The translations under genes were made by a program, and so were the position numbers. Of a stretch of 64,000 nucleotides of DNA, positions 18,506-27,597 are shown piece by piece. The stretch lies in assembly GCA_947497495.1 (NCBI GenBank), contig CANMGT010000006.1:62001-126000 (forward strand), written 5' to 3'. The notes under the pieces are model-generated. The model had not been told where the DNA came from. It did no database searches and saw only the letters and a program-made list of their open reading frames with translations. How positions within the stretch are numbered: the stretch's first letter is position 1; each line of letters starts with the position of its first letter. This DNA is from an uncultured Lentibacter sp. (GTDB taxonomy: Bacteria; Pseudomonadota; Alphaproteobacteria; Rhodobacterales; Rhodobacteraceae).

Positions 18506-19894
18506 ATGGCATCATATGACGTAATCATCATCGGCGCAGGCCCCGGCGGCTATGTGTCAGCTATCCGCTGCGCCCAACACGGCCTCAAAACAGCGATCGT
18601 TGAAGGCCGCGACACGCTGGGCGGCACCTGCCTCAACGTCGGCTGCATCCCGTCAAAGGCGCTCTTACATGCAAGCCACATGCTGCACGAAGCCGAGCAT
18701 AACTTTGCTTCCATGGGCCTGAAGGGCAAAAGCCCCTCTGTCGATTTCAAACAGATGATCGCCTACAAAAGCGACGTCGTCAGCCAGAACACAGGCGGGA
18801 TCGAGTTCTTGATGAAGAAGAACAAGATCGACTGGATCAAAGGCTGGGCCAGCATCCCTGAAGCGGGCAAAGTCAAAGTCGGTGACGAGGTGCATGAAGC
18901 GAAAAACATCGTCGTCGCCTCCGGCTCGCAAGTGGCAACACTGCCTGGCGTCGAAATCGACGAGAAAGTCGTTGTCTCGTCAACCGGCGCGCTCGAGCTT
19001 GGCAAGATCCCCAAGAAACTCGTCGTTATCGGCGCAGGAGTCATTGGGCTTGAGCTAGGCTCGGTCTATGCCCGCCTCGGCTCTGACGTAACCGTTGTTG
19101 AGTATATGGACGCGATCTGCCCGGGCTTTGACGCCGACGTGCAGCGCACCTTCCAGCGCATCTTGGAAAAGCAAGGCCTAAAATTTGTCATGGGGGCTGC
19201 CGTGCAGGGCGTGGAAGCCAACAAAACCAAGGCCAAAGTCACGTATAAACCCAAGAAGGGCGACGCCGAAGAGGTTATCGACGCGGATGTTGTGCTCGTC
19301 GCGACAGGGCGCAAACCCTTCGTTGACGGCCTCGGCCTTGAAGCACTTGGCGTTGCCATGACAGAGCGCGGCCAGATCGCCACCGACGCGCATTGGGCGA
19401 CAAACGTCAAAGGCATTTATGCCATCGGCGATGTCATCGAAGGCCCGATGCTGGCGCATAAAGCCGAAGACGAAGGCATGGCCGTCGCCGATGTGCTGGC
19501 TGGCAAGCATGGCCACGTCAACTACGGCGTCATCCCCGGCGTGGTGTATACGACGCCGGAAGTGGCCACTGTCGGCGCGACCGAAGCACAGCTCAAAGAG
19601 CAGGGCCTCAAGCCGAAAGTTGGCAAGTTCAACTTCATGGGCAACGCGCGTGCCAAGGCCGTTCACCAAGGCGAAGGCTTCGTGAAGCTCATGGTGCACC
19701 CCGAGACCGACCGCATCCTTGGCGCGGCCATCATCGGGCCGGCCGCAGGCGACATGATCCACGAGCTCTGCGTTGCGATGGAGTTTGGCGCCTCTGCCGA
19801 AGATGTCGCGCTGACGTGCCACGCCCACCCGACCTACTCGGAAGCCGTGCGCGAAGCCGCGCTGGCCTGTGGCGACGGCGCAATTCACGCCTAA
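18506..19894 (+). CDS. lpdA: Dihydrolipoyl dehydrogenase (E3)
   Basis: 462 residues. FAD motif [19 protein letters not shown], redox disulfide [17 protein letters not shown] (Cys about 41 and 46), NAD motif [20 protein letters not shown], and the C-terminal [14 protein letters not shown] with the His-Glu dyad. It reoxidises lipoyl groups of the SucA-SucB complex. A strong AGGAG precedes the ATG. It lies about 2 kb after sucB with the envelope cassette between. Confidence 0.97.
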   Translation: MASYDVIIIGAGPGGYVSAIRCAQHGLKTAIVEGRDTLGGTCLNVGCIPSKALLHASHMLHEAEHNFASMGLKGKSPSVDFKQMIAYKSDVVSQNTGGIEFLMKKNKIDWIKGWASIPEAGKVKVGDEVHEAKNIVVASGSQVATLPGVEIDEKVVVSSTGALELGKIPKKLVVIGAGVIGLELGSVYARLGSDVTVVEYMDAICPGFDADVQRTFQRILEKQGLKFVMGAAVQGVEANKTKAKVTYKPKKGDAEEVIDADVVLVATGRKPFVDGLGLEALGVAMTERGQIATDAHWATNVKGIYAIGDVIEGPMLAHKAEDEGMAVADVLAGKHGHVNYGVIPGVVYTTPEVATVGATEAQLKEQGLKPKVGKFNFMGNARAKAVHQGEGFVKLMVHPETDRILGAAIIGPAAGDMIHELCVAMEFGASAEDVALTCHAHPTYSEAVREAALACGDGAIHA

Positions 19895-19912
19895 ACAGCT
19901 GGGGGCGAGCAC

Positions 19913-20428
19913 ATGAAACCTTTCAAACTCGCCCTCATTCTTGTGGCTGGCACGGCCTTCGGGCTGGCTGGCCGCGCGCTTTGGCAAGCTGCTTATCCGC
20001 CAAACCCCTCACAAGCCTTTCTGGCGCTCTTTGAACAGCACTGCATGGGCCGCCTGAACGCAGCACGGCGCGGGGAAGACCCGTTCGCAGGCCTCGCAAA
20101 AGGCGTGAAAGAAAGCGTTGCGCCCGAAACCGTCGCGATGAGCGTCACGCAGATGCACGACCGCTGCGAAGTCAAAGACTTGCCTGACCTCATGTCAGAA
20201 GACGAGCGCGACAAAGCCGAAGCAGCTATTGCCGAGCTTGTCGCACGCACGCTGCCCGAGCTTCGCGAGAACGAGGGCAACCTCAACTGGAACCTCTTCC
20301 GTGCCTTCACCAGCGAAGCCGCAGCAGGCTCAAACACCAAGTGGGGCGTGATGCTTTTGCGCGTCGAGGATGACAGCAACAACGCGCTGCAAGCGACAAC
20401 CGCGACCCTCGCCCTGCCCCGCGACTGA
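19913..20428 (+). CDS. Exported or membrane-anchored protein of unknown function
   Basis: 171 residues. The N-terminus MKPFKLALILVAGTAFGLAGRALW is an uncleaved anchor or signal. The rest is soluble and helix-rich with Cys in QHCMGRL and DRCEVKD. It lies 18 bp after lpd and may be cotranscribed. No family recognised. Confidence 0.72.
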   Translation: MKPFKLALILVAGTAFGLAGRALWQAAYPPNPSQAFLALFEQHCMGRLNAARRGEDPFAGLAKGVKESVAPETVAMSVTQMHDRCEVKDLPDLMSEDERDKAEAAIAELVARTLPELRENEGNLNWNLFRAFTSEAAAGSNTKWGVMLLRVEDDSNNALQATTATLALPRD

Positions 20429-20549
20429 AACAAAGCCCATGAGTGCGTGATTGCCACAACAGCGCTGCAAAACGAAAGTTTGGCATCAAAATGATTCAGA
20501 GAAAAAGCGCGTTTTGCTATCCAATCCGCAATCACCCTCAGGAGTATTT

Positions 20550-21392
20550 ATGCGCATTCTTTTCACCGTTCTTATTATAGCCATCACCCTTATGTCCGCA
20601 GACCCTGCCGAAGCCCGCCGCCGCGGCTCGACAGCCCAAGAGATGATCTTTGTCAGCGATACCAAGGTGCAAATCGAAGGCAAAAGCTATGCGCTTTGCC
20701 AGCTTGTCGAGACAAAATCTGTATTTTTCGTCAATCTTTTCCGTGACTTGGAAGGCTATGTGCTCGCGCCAAACAAATGTATCGCCGAGCGCTACATTAC
20801 CATCACCGAGAAAGACCTCGCCGAAGCCAAAGCGCAGGGGGCCGTTCCCGAAAGCGTGCCTGCCGTTGCCAAACTCAGCACCAAAGACATGATCATGGGC
20901 CATTGGGGCTGGCTTCTTGTGCTCGCCGTTATCGGCTTTGCCGGCATGGGCTATTTCAAAACACGCGGCCGCCGCAAAGCCCGCGTCGAGCTGATGCAAG
21001 GCGCCAACCCGACAGCAACCGCCATTCTTGACGCGATGTGCCACGCCGCCAAGGCCGACGGCATCATCGCGCCCGAAGAAGTCGCGGAAATTCAGAAAGT
21101 CGCGTCGGAAATGACAGGCCACAACTTTGAAACAGCTGCCGTCGCGCAAATGGCCGAACTGGCCGAAGCCACACCATCAGACAAGGAATTCAAACGCTTT
21201 GCCAAGGGCTTAACCCCCGCTGAAAAAGAGTTGATGATGAAGGGCGTGCTTATGGTTGTCGCCTCGGACGGGCAGCTTGAAGGCAAAGAGCAGGCCTTTG
21301 TGGGCAAGCTTGGCGGCGCGCTCAAGATGCCCGGCGATCAGATCAACGCGATGCTGCTTGAAGTCGTGAAAGCGGGCCAGAACCCCGCCTAA
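20550..21392 (+). CDS. TerB-like domain membrane protein
   Basis: 280 residues from the ATG at 20550, placed 5 nt after AGGAG. A signal peptide (residues 1-19), a periplasmic stretch of about 90 residues with two Cys, one membrane helix (about 114-132) and a cytoplasmic TerB/DUF533-like helical domain (about 150-275) with two related motifs AKADGIIAPEEVAEI and VASDGQLEGKEQAFV. TerB domains bind metals and occur in tellurite and stress-response systems. The role here is unknown. A good terminator follows. Confidence 0.82.
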   Translation: MRILFTVLIIAITLMSADPAEARRRGSTAQEMIFVSDTKVQIEGKSYALCQLVETKSVFFVNLFRDLEGYVLAPNKCIAERYITITEKDLAEAKAQGAVPESVPAVAKLSTKDMIMGHWGWLLVLAVIGFAGMGYFKTRGRRKARVELMQGANPTATAILDAMCHAAKADGIIAPEEVAEIQKVASEMTGHNFETAAVAQMAELAEATPSDKEFKRFAKGLTPAEKELMMKGVLMVVASDGQLEGKEQAFVGKLGGALKMPGDQINAMLLEVVKAGQNPA

Positions 21393-21448
21393 CCGCCGTC
21401 TAACAAACGCTCAAAGCATCTGTGGGCTTCCCCCACGTCGCACTGTTC

Positions 21449-21478
21449 AAAGGCTGGCCACTTGTGCCAGCCTTTTTT
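21449..21478 (+). terminator. Strong intrinsic terminator, adjoining the next start codon
   Basis: AAAGGCTGGC / GCCAGCCTTT form a perfect 10-bp stem with a 7-nt loop, followed by further T to 21478. The ATG of the next gene starts at 21480, so the hairpin occupies the place where its leader and ribosome site should be. Confidence 0.88.
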
Positions 21479-21479
21479 C

Positions 21480-22319
21480 ATGATCGAAGAAACCGTCAAC
21501 ATCCCCGTCGCCTCCACGACCCTCAGCGGCACCTACTTTGCGCCCGACGGCCCACCGCGTGGCGCTGTTTTGCTCAGCGGCGCAACGGGCATTCCGCACA
21601 GCTATTACCAGCACTTCGCCCGCTGGCTTGCACGCACGCAGGGCCTCGCCTGCCTGACATATGACTACAGCGGTTTCGGCGCTTCCCTGACGGGCCCGAT
21701 GCGCAGCTCAAACGCCACCATGGCGCTCTGGGCGGTACGTGACCAGCAAGCCGCCCGCGCCTGGTTGCTCGCCCGCGTTCCGGAAGGCGGCCTGACGATG
21801 ATCGGCCATTCGCTCGGCGGGCTTGGCCACAACTTCCATGCGCCCGAGCCGCGCCTCACCCGCGCGATCGCCGTCGCCTCTGGCCCCGTCCATCAGCAAG
21901 ATCACCCGATGCCCTACCGGCTTACCGTGCTGCTGTTCTGGCACGTGCTCGGCCCTGTTCTGACGACCCTGCTGGGCTACTACCCCGGCCAGAAGACGGG
22001 CCTTGGCGCGGATGTGCCAAAAGGTGTGTTCTGGCAGTGGCGGCGCTGGTGCACGACGCGCGGCTTTTTCGCTCGCGACTCTGACCCGCTGCTCAAAAAC
22101 CCTGTGTCGCTCACCTGCGAGCTGCGCACTGTCGGGCTGGCCGACGATGAGATGCTCCCGCCGCAGATTGTCGCGCAGCATGCCGCTTGGCACCCGCAGG
22201 CCAGCCACACCCATGTCACGCTTGATCCTGTCGAATATGGCCTACGCAACGTCGGACACCTCGCAGCCTTCCGACGCAAAAACCAAGCGCTCTGGCCCGC
22301 CATGATGGGCCTGTCCTAG
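21480..22319 (+). CDS. Alpha/beta-hydrolase, serine aminopeptidase S33-like
   Basis: About 279 residues. AVLLSGATGIPHSYYQHFARWLA supplies the oxyanion region, LTYDYSGFGAS the strand-4 Asp, and MIGHSLGGLGHNF the nucleophile elbow with Ser (about residue 110); late Asp (DDEM) and His (NVGHLAAF) complete a triad. Predicted cytoplasmic, substrate unknown. The start is uncertain: the ATG at 21480 lies 2 nt after a terminator T-run and has no Shine-Dalgarno sequence, yet the sequence from residue 3 already looks like the family N-terminus. Confidence 0.85.
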   Translation: MIEETVNIPVASTTLSGTYFAPDGPPRGAVLLSGATGIPHSYYQHFARWLARTQGLACLTYDYSGFGASLTGPMRSSNATMALWAVRDQQAARAWLLARVPEGGLTMIGHSLGGLGHNFHAPEPRLTRAIAVASGPVHQQDHPMPYRLTVLLFWHVLGPVLTTLLGYYPGQKTGLGADVPKGVFWQWRRWCTTRGFFARDSDPLLKNPVSLTCELRTVGLADDEMLPPQIVAQHAAWHPQASHTHVTLDPVEYGLRNVGHLAAFRRKNQALWPAMMGLS

Positions 22320-22426
22320 CGCGCCCTTCAGCTTAAACGCACGAAAAACGGCAGTTTCGCGTCGAAAACCTGCCAGACTCCCCCCAAGCCGCGCGCCCAA
22401 CATGAGGCCATCAAGGGAGACACCGC

Positions 22427-23269
22427 ATGGCCTACACAAGCTCCGAGCTCATCAACTACGCAGACTACCCGATCGCGCAGGAGGGCGCAGCACGCGACGC
22501 CTTGCTTGAACAAGTGCGCGCTGACCTCGCCCGCGACGGCTGCGCTGTCATCAAGGGCTTTCTCACTCCAAAGGGGGTTGCGGCGCTTACGGACGAGGCC
22601 GACAGCGTTGCCGAGCACGGCCACAAGAGCTTCAGCCGCACCAACGCCTACTTCACAAAAGACGACGAAAGCCTGCCCGAAGATGACCCTCGCCGCCAGT
22701 TTTACGAGCGCTCAAACGCCTTTGTCCCTGCTGACAACTTTGCCCGCTCTGGCCCGCTGCGCACTGTCCACGACAGCGAAGGCTTTGATGCCTTCATTCA
22801 AGACTGCCTGCAGGAAAGCAAGTTTCACCGTTACGCTGACCCGCTGGCTGACGTGATCATCAACGTCGCCGAAGAAGGCAACGGGTTTCCCTGGCACTTT
22901 GATACCAACAATTTCACAGTCACGCTCGCCATCCAGAACGCCGATGAAGGCGGTGCATTTGAATACGCGCCGCGCATCCGCGAGGGCTCCGAGAACTTTG
23001 AAGAGGTCTCGCGCGTGCTGAAAGGCACCTCCGACACGGTGAAAGTGTTGCACCTTGAGGCCGGTGATTTGCAGATATTTCGAGGCCGCTACTCGCTGCA
23101 CAGGGTTGCGCCGCTCAAAGGCAGCCGCCCCCGCTATGTCGCGATTTTCTCTTACGTGGAAGAGGCTGACATGGTCGGCGCCGTCGAGCGCACGACACAA
23201 CTGTACGGCCGAACGCTGCCCATACACCACGCGCGCGCAGGCCAGCGCAGCGATGCCTACATCGACTGA
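22427..23269 (+). CDS. Fe(II)/2-oxoglutarate oxygenase, HalD/BesD-ArpA type
   Basis: 280 residues. The iron-binding facial triad is visible as PWHFDTNNFTVTLAIQN (HxD, about residues 152-154) and YSLHRVAPLKGSRPRY (second His, then Arg for 2-oxoglutarate). The layout resembles the HalD/BesD and ArpA/MppO group, which hydroxylates or chlorinates amino acids. Because the Asp of HxD is kept, it should be a hydroxylase, not a halogenase. The substrate is unknown; no biosynthetic partners are adjacent. Confidence 0.82.
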   Translation: MAYTSSELINYADYPIAQEGAARDALLEQVRADLARDGCAVIKGFLTPKGVAALTDEADSVAEHGHKSFSRTNAYFTKDDESLPEDDPRRQFYERSNAFVPADNFARSGPLRTVHDSEGFDAFIQDCLQESKFHRYADPLADVIINVAEEGNGFPWHFDTNNFTVTLAIQNADEGGAFEYAPRIREGSENFEEVSRVLKGTSDTVKVLHLEAGDLQIFRGRYSLHRVAPLKGSRPRYVAIFSYVEEADMVGAVERTTQLYGRTLPIHHARAGQRSDAYID

Positions 23270-23378
23270 ACCGTCATATCAGCCTCAAGCGACGCGGCCG
23301 CATAAAGGGCGGCATTGAGCATGTCATTGCCCTCAGTGCGCGCAAGCAGCGTTGCAACCGTCACCGTTATAACAACAC

Positions 23379-25301
23379 CTAGTCAAATATCTTGAGAAGC
23401 TCTTTCTTGAGCTTGTCTTCGACCTTGTCTTTCACGGCATCCTCGACAGTCTGGCCCTCTTGCACGACCACACCCAACTCTTTCTCGATCTTGCTCTGCA
23501 CCGCGTCCTTCACCTTCTTCTCGGCGCGCGCCTTTTCTTCCGAGAGGTTCAAGTCAAGCGCGCCTTTGAGGTCTGGCAGGATCTTGAAGTTCTCCCACGT
23601 GCCTCTGATCCGCACCGGAATAGCGACGCCTTTGCCGCCGCGCGCCCGAAGGGCCGTAGGCATAAACGTGTAGTCAATGTCGCGCGCGCCAAGGTCAATG
23701 CGGCCCTTGCCGGAAGTCTTGTAGTTGGTCAGAAGCATGTTCAGGTTGTCGTTGGTCAGAACCCCGCCTTTGATGTCAAAACTTGCGCCAAGCGTGTTGA
23801 AGATCGTCGTGCCGCCGCTGCCTGAGCCTGTGTTCATCAGCTTATCAAGGTCAAACCCGCTGATCGCGCCTTGACCCATGGCCATGCCCCCCGAGCCGCT
23901 GAGCGAGTTCATGATCGCATGCAGTGTTTGCCCCGAGCCGAGAAACTTGATCTGCCCGTCGCCCTTGCCAGAGAGCCGCTCGATGTCTGCAAGGTCTTTC
24001 AGCAGTGGTTTCACATCGGCTTGCAGCACGCTCAGGTTGCCGCCCACAGACAGCCCGTTTCTGTTGTTGAGCACAAACTCCCCGACGATCGTGCCGCCGT
24101 AGCCTTCAGCCTTGTTGAGCGTGAAAACACCGCGTGAATTGTCGAGCGCAACTGACATATCCGTCGCGCCGAGCGTCACCATGCCAAAGTCAACGGCGCT
24201 CGCGGCGAGGCGCACCTGCGCGTTCACAGCCGCCAGCCCGCCCGCATCAATCGGCGTTTTGCTCCAGCCACTGCTGGCCTCGCCACTGCCGCCGCCGCCT
24301 TCGCTGGCAAGGGCTGCAAAGTCCAGAGCGCCCGCCCGCAGCTTGGCGGTGACAAGCGGCCTGTCGCCCCGATCCAGCCGGATATCAACGTCGCCCTCAA
24401 GGCGGTTCTGGTCAAGGTCAAGTTCCATGCCACGCAGGTTGATCACCTTGCCGCCCGAATATGTCAGGTTCGCCTTCAGGCCCATGGCCTGGCCGAGCCC
24501 CTTGGGCGGCGCGCTGGCATCAAGCCCTAAAGCCGCCAAAAACTGCGCAGTGTTCTTGGTGCTCACGCTGAGCGCGCCCTTGGCGTCGAGAGCTTTGCTC
24601 ATCTGCCCGTCAAAACGCGCCGAGCCGCCCGGCGCGGCCACACTCGCGACCACGCCCACAAGCTTGCCCGCCAGAAGCTCGGCCGCATTGGCCACCGTCG
24701 CATCAACCGCCAGTGCGCCCTTGCCGCGCAAGGCACTGCCCTTCACCTTCGCAGGGCCTGCAAGCTTGGGAAGGCTCAACGTTGCATCAACTGCGCTCAG
24801 CGTTTCGCGCGTGCCTGTCGCGCGGTCTTCAAACGTAAATGTCCCATTGCGTACTTGGGCCGTCTCAAGGCTCACTTGCCGCTGGCTTGTCGCCCCGCTG
24901 CTGGCACCGTCGCCGCCCTCGCTGAACGACCAGCTCGTGCGCCCGTCCTTGGCTGTCACCAGTGTGACCTGCGGCGAAACAAGCTCCAGCGTTTTGATCT
25001 CGACATTGCCCTTAAGAGCCGCCGCCGCCGACACGCCGATGTTGAGCGCCTCAGCCTTCAGCAGCGGCGCATCGCCCGCCCAGTCAGGCGCCGCAACCCG
25101 CACAGCGCCCGTCTTGACGCCCAGAACAGGCCACAGGCTGATCCCCAGATCGCCACTCAGCACAACCTCGCGGCCAAGCGCCTTTGACAGCTCCGCACTC
25201 GCCACTTTCGCGATCCGCTCCTTGGGCAACATGAACAGCCCCGCCACGACAAGCACAGCAAAAACAACAACAGCGAACAACAGCTTCCGAATGAGACCCA
25301 T
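23379..25301 (-). CDS. AsmA family protein
   Basis: 640 residues. One N-terminal membrane helix (about 5-25) followed by the AsmA start region (ASAELSKALGREVVLSGDLGISLWP) and a long periplasmic beta-rich body; the conserved C-terminal AsmA segment ends near ALRARGGKGVAIPVRIRGTWENF. The tail (about 595-640) is Lys/Glu-rich and probably coiled. AsmA-like proteins form bridge-like lipid-transfer structures or affect outer-membrane assembly. A strong AGGAGG lies before the ATG. Divergent from rimO. Confidence 0.88.
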   Translation of the reverse strand: MGLIRKLLFAVVVFAVLVVAGLFMLPKERIAKVASAELSKALGREVVLSGDLGISLWPVLGVKTGAVRVAAPDWAGDAPLLKAEALNIGVSAAAALKGNVEIKTLELVSPQVTLVTAKDGRTSWSFSEGGDGASSGATSQRQVSLETAQVRNGTFTFEDRATGTRETLSAVDATLSLPKLAGPAKVKGSALRGKGALAVDATVANAAELLAGKLVGVVASVAAPGGSARFDGQMSKALDAKGALSVSTKNTAQFLAALGLDASAPPKGLGQAMGLKANLTYSGGKVINLRGMELDLDQNRLEGDVDIRLDRGDRPLVTAKLRAGALDFAALASEGGGGSGEASSGWSKTPIDAGGLAAVNAQVRLAASAVDFGMVTLGATDMSVALDNSRGVFTLNKAEGYGGTIVGEFVLNNRNGLSVGGNLSVLQADVKPLLKDLADIERLSGKGDGQIKFLGSGQTLHAIMNSLSGSGGMAMGQGAISGFDLDKLMNTGSGSGGTTIFNTLGASFDIKGGVLTNDNLNMLLTNYKTSGKGRIDLGARDIDYTFMPTALRARGGKGVAIPVRIRGTWENFKILPDLKGALDLNLSEEKARAEKKVKDAVQSKIEKELGVVVQEGQTVEDAVKDKVEDKLKKELLKIFD

Positions 25302-25410
25302 GAGATCCTCCTAATTCCTGAAGCTGAATCTAGGCCCGCGCGCGGCCTTACACAACAGCCCACGCAAGATCACACTTCCACAGGCGCGCTCCAGCCGCTA
25401 TATGCGCCTG

Positions 25411-26790
25411 ATGTCACAAAATCCGCCCTCCCTGCGCCCCGACCTTGCAAACGCCAAGCTTTCTGAAACACGCCGTGAAGGACAGCCTACCATAGGCATG
25501 GTTTCCCTCGGCTGCCCGAAAGCGCTGGTTGACAGTGAACGCATCCTGACGCGCCTGCGCGCCGAGGGTTACGGCATCTCGCCCGACTACACAGGCGCCG
25601 ATGCCGTGATCGTCAACACCTGCGGCTTTCTGGATTCAGCCAAAGCCGAAAGCCTTGACGCCATCGGCGAAGCGCTTTCCGAGAACGGCAAGGTTATTGT
25701 CACAGGCTGCCTTGGCGCCGAGCCAGACTATATCCGCGAGCATCACCCGCGCATCCTTGCGGTAACAGGCCCGCACCAGTACGAGCAAGTGCTCGACGCT
25801 GTGCATAAGGTTGTCCCGCCGTCGCCTGACCCGTTTATCGACTTGCTGCCAGCCTCCGGCGTGTCGCTCACGCCGCGCCACTACAGCTATCTAAAGATAT
25901 CAGAAGGTTGCAACCATAAGTGCAAGTTCTGCATTATCCCCGATATGCGTGGAAAACTCGCCTCGCGGCCTCATAAAGCCGTGATGCGTGAAGCCGAGAA
26001 GCTTGTGGATAACGGCGTGAAGGAGCTGCTGGTGATCTCCCAAGACACCTCGGCCTACGGCACCGATTGGGCCAACGACATCCGCCGCGGCCTGTCTGAG
26101 CAGCCGATCACAACCCTCGCCCGCGAGCTTGGCCAGCTCTCACCCGACATCTGGGTCCGCCTGCACTACGTCTACCCCTACCCGAACGTGCGCGAGCTGA
26201 TCCCGCTGATGAGCGAGGGCCTGATCCTGCCCTACCTCGACATCCCGTTCCAGCACGCCCACCCTGTCACGCTCAAACGCATGGCGCGGCCCGCCCACGC
26301 CGAGCGAACGCTTGACCGCATCGAAGAGTGGCGCGGCATCTGCCCCGACATCACCCTGCGCAGCACCTTTATCGTCGGCTACCCCGGCGAAACAGAAGCC
26401 GAGTTCCAGACGCTTCTGGACTGGATGGACGAGGCCCAACTCGACCGCGTCGGATGTTTCAAATACGAAAACGTCGCCGGCGCGCGCTCAAACGCCCTGC
26501 CCGACCATGTGGCAGAAGAGGTCAAACAAGACCGCTGGGAGCGGTTCATGGAAAAGGCTCAAGCCATCTCGGAAGCCAAACTCGCCGCCAAAGTCGGGCA
26601 GCGCATGGACGTCATTGTTGATGACATCGACGAAGACGGCATCGCCACCTGCCGCACCAAGTCCGACGCACCGGAGATCGACGGGAACCTGTTTATTGAT
26701 GAGGGCACCGAGGGCTTGAAGGTCGGCGAGATCGTCAGTGTCGAGGTGGACGAGGCTGGGGAGTATGATTTGTGGGGGCAGTTACGATGA
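25411..26790 (+). CDS. rimO: Ribosomal protein S12 methylthiotransferase
   Basis: 459 residues. RimO is a radical-SAM enzyme that methylthiolates an Asp of ribosomal protein S12. The UPF0004 domain opens with [15 protein letters not shown] (first cluster Cys) and contains [10 protein letters not shown]; the SAM cluster is [13 protein letters not shown] (CxxxCxxC); a TRAM domain closes the protein. I prefer the ATG at 25411 ([10 protein letters not shown]), since it looks like the family start; an in-frame ATG 9 nt upstream is possible. Confidence 0.95.
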   Translation: MSQNPPSLRPDLANAKLSETRREGQPTIGMVSLGCPKALVDSERILTRLRAEGYGISPDYTGADAVIVNTCGFLDSAKAESLDAIGEALSENGKVIVTGCLGAEPDYIREHHPRILAVTGPHQYEQVLDAVHKVVPPSPDPFIDLLPASGVSLTPRHYSYLKISEGCNHKCKFCIIPDMRGKLASRPHKAVMREAEKLVDNGVKELLVISQDTSAYGTDWANDIRRGLSEQPITTLARELGQLSPDIWVRLHYVYPYPNVRELIPLMSEGLILPYLDIPFQHAHPVTLKRMARPAHAERTLDRIEEWRGICPDITLRSTFIVGYPGETEAEFQTLLDWMDEAQLDRVGCFKYENVAGARSNALPDHVAEEVKQDRWERFMEKAQAISEAKLAAKVGQRMDVIVDDIDEDGIATCRTKSDAPEIDGNLFIDEGTEGLKVGEIVSVEVDEAGEYDLWGQLR

Positions 26791-27071
26791 AGCCATTCAC
26801 CAAATGAGGTCACGCACAGGGATGATATTGATGATTGGTTGAATGTGAGGATTCCGAACTACAACCAACTCGATTATTGTGAGCGTAATGTCACAAGGAA
26901 CTTTTCGACTAACGAACAACTTTTTTCACGGCACAAAAACCAGAGATGGATTTGTCGACCAAAATGATAATTTTTCAAACGCGCTTGAACTTTTGATGCC
27001 AACCTCAGATTTAGATTAGCCCCTAAGCGCAATCTCCGATTGGGCAGCGCCCGTTCGGGGCTTCGCCCGTT

Positions 27072-27099
27072 TTCACCTGAGCTGCTTCACCTGAGCTGC
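27072..27099 (+). repeat. 14-bp tandem duplication
   Basis: TTCACCTGAGCTGC occurs twice in direct succession. A simple slippage product in non-coding sequence. Confidence 0.85.
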
Positions 27100-27157
27100 G
27101 CTTCTCTAAAATTAACCTTTCCGCAGCCCCCTTAACCTTTCCTCCTCACCCAAAATC

Positions 27158-27210
27158 GTATGCACGCGTTATGCACTGCATTATGCATAGATAGCTGCAT
27201 ACCGTAGGCA
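27158..27210 (+). repeat. 53-bp TGCATA-box element, copy A
   Basis: It begins with GTATGCAC, has a second TATGCA box at +12, two TGCATA boxes at +26 and +38 and ends with TAGGCA. It aligns without gaps with copies at 44591 and 52028 (inverted), 44 of 53 positions identical in each pair by hand count. GTATGCA at its start is the reverse complement of TGCATAC at +38. GTTAAC follows 14 bp downstream. It lies between convergent genes. Confidence 0.85.
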
Positions 27211-27225
27211 CTGCATTTTTGGCCG

Positions 27226-27588
27226 TTAACCTTTGTGAACAAACGCCTCGACATAGGCCCGCACAGCGTCTTGCACGTGGCGGAACCTGTCGCCGCCCAA
27301 GTGCTTGCCGCCGTACCAGCGCGTTACCACAATGACGTGGCCGACAAGCCCCTCGCGCTCCAGCATCCGAGCGATCACCATGCCCGCGCCGCTTTCGCCG
27401 TCGTCGCCCTTCAGCGGTGTGCCGTCGGGCAGCAGAACGGCCCATGTGTTATGCGTAGCCTTGGCGTATTTCTTGTTCTTTTTCAGAAGCTTCAGAAAAG
27501 CGTCAACCTCGCTGCGCGTCGCCGCAGGGCCGCCCGACACGCTATAGCGCGAGCCGCGATCCGAAATGATGCCTTCAAGCTGGTTCAC
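27226..27588 (-). CDS. YigZ/IMPACT family protein
   Basis: 120 residues, corresponding to the N-terminal UPF0029 domain only; E. coli YigZ is about 205 residues, so the C-terminal ferredoxin-like domain is missing, as in several alphaproteobacterial members. Signature: GHVIVVTRWYGGKHLGGDRFRHV (about residues 81-103). The start is GTG at 27588, 9 bp after the stop of the M48 protease gene. Proposed roles concern translation regulation; the bacterial function is unclear. Confidence 0.88.
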   Translation of the reverse strand: MNQLEGIISDRGSRYSVSGGPAATRSEVDAFLKLLKKNKKYAKATHNTWAVLLPDGTPLKGDDGESGAGMVIARMLEREGLVGHVIVVTRWYGGKHLGGDRFRHVQDAVRAYVEAFVHKG

Positions 27589-27597
27589 GAGGCCACA

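Larger units (their letters stand above)
26791..27225. other. 435-bp convergent intergenic region, AT-rich first half
   Basis: It lies between the ends of rimO and the YigZ gene. 26800-27020 is clearly poorer in GC than its surroundings. An open frame of 46 codons runs from a GTG at 26879 (ATG at 26888) to TAG at 27017 and encodes a peptide with NNFFHGTKTRDGF; it has no good ribosome site and may be a gene remnant. Then come a 14-bp tandem duplication (27072-27099), two TTAACC boxes (27112, 27132) and the 53-bp repeat at 27158. Confidence 0.6.

Noticed and set aside
23257..23364. 35-residue reverse frame (GTG start) between the AsmA and oxygenase genes
   Set aside because: Readable as a short helix-like peptide but lacks a ribosome site and overlaps the oxygenase 3' end; not enough support to call.
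24112..25314. 400-residue forward open frame opposite the AsmA gene
   Set aside because: Mirror of a biased coding strand; no start signal, no recognisable domain, while the AsmA frame has both.
27158..27210. Reading the 53-bp repeat as a promoter or CRISPR repeat
   Set aside because: No gene starts next to any copy and copies are 8-17 kb apart with no spacer array.
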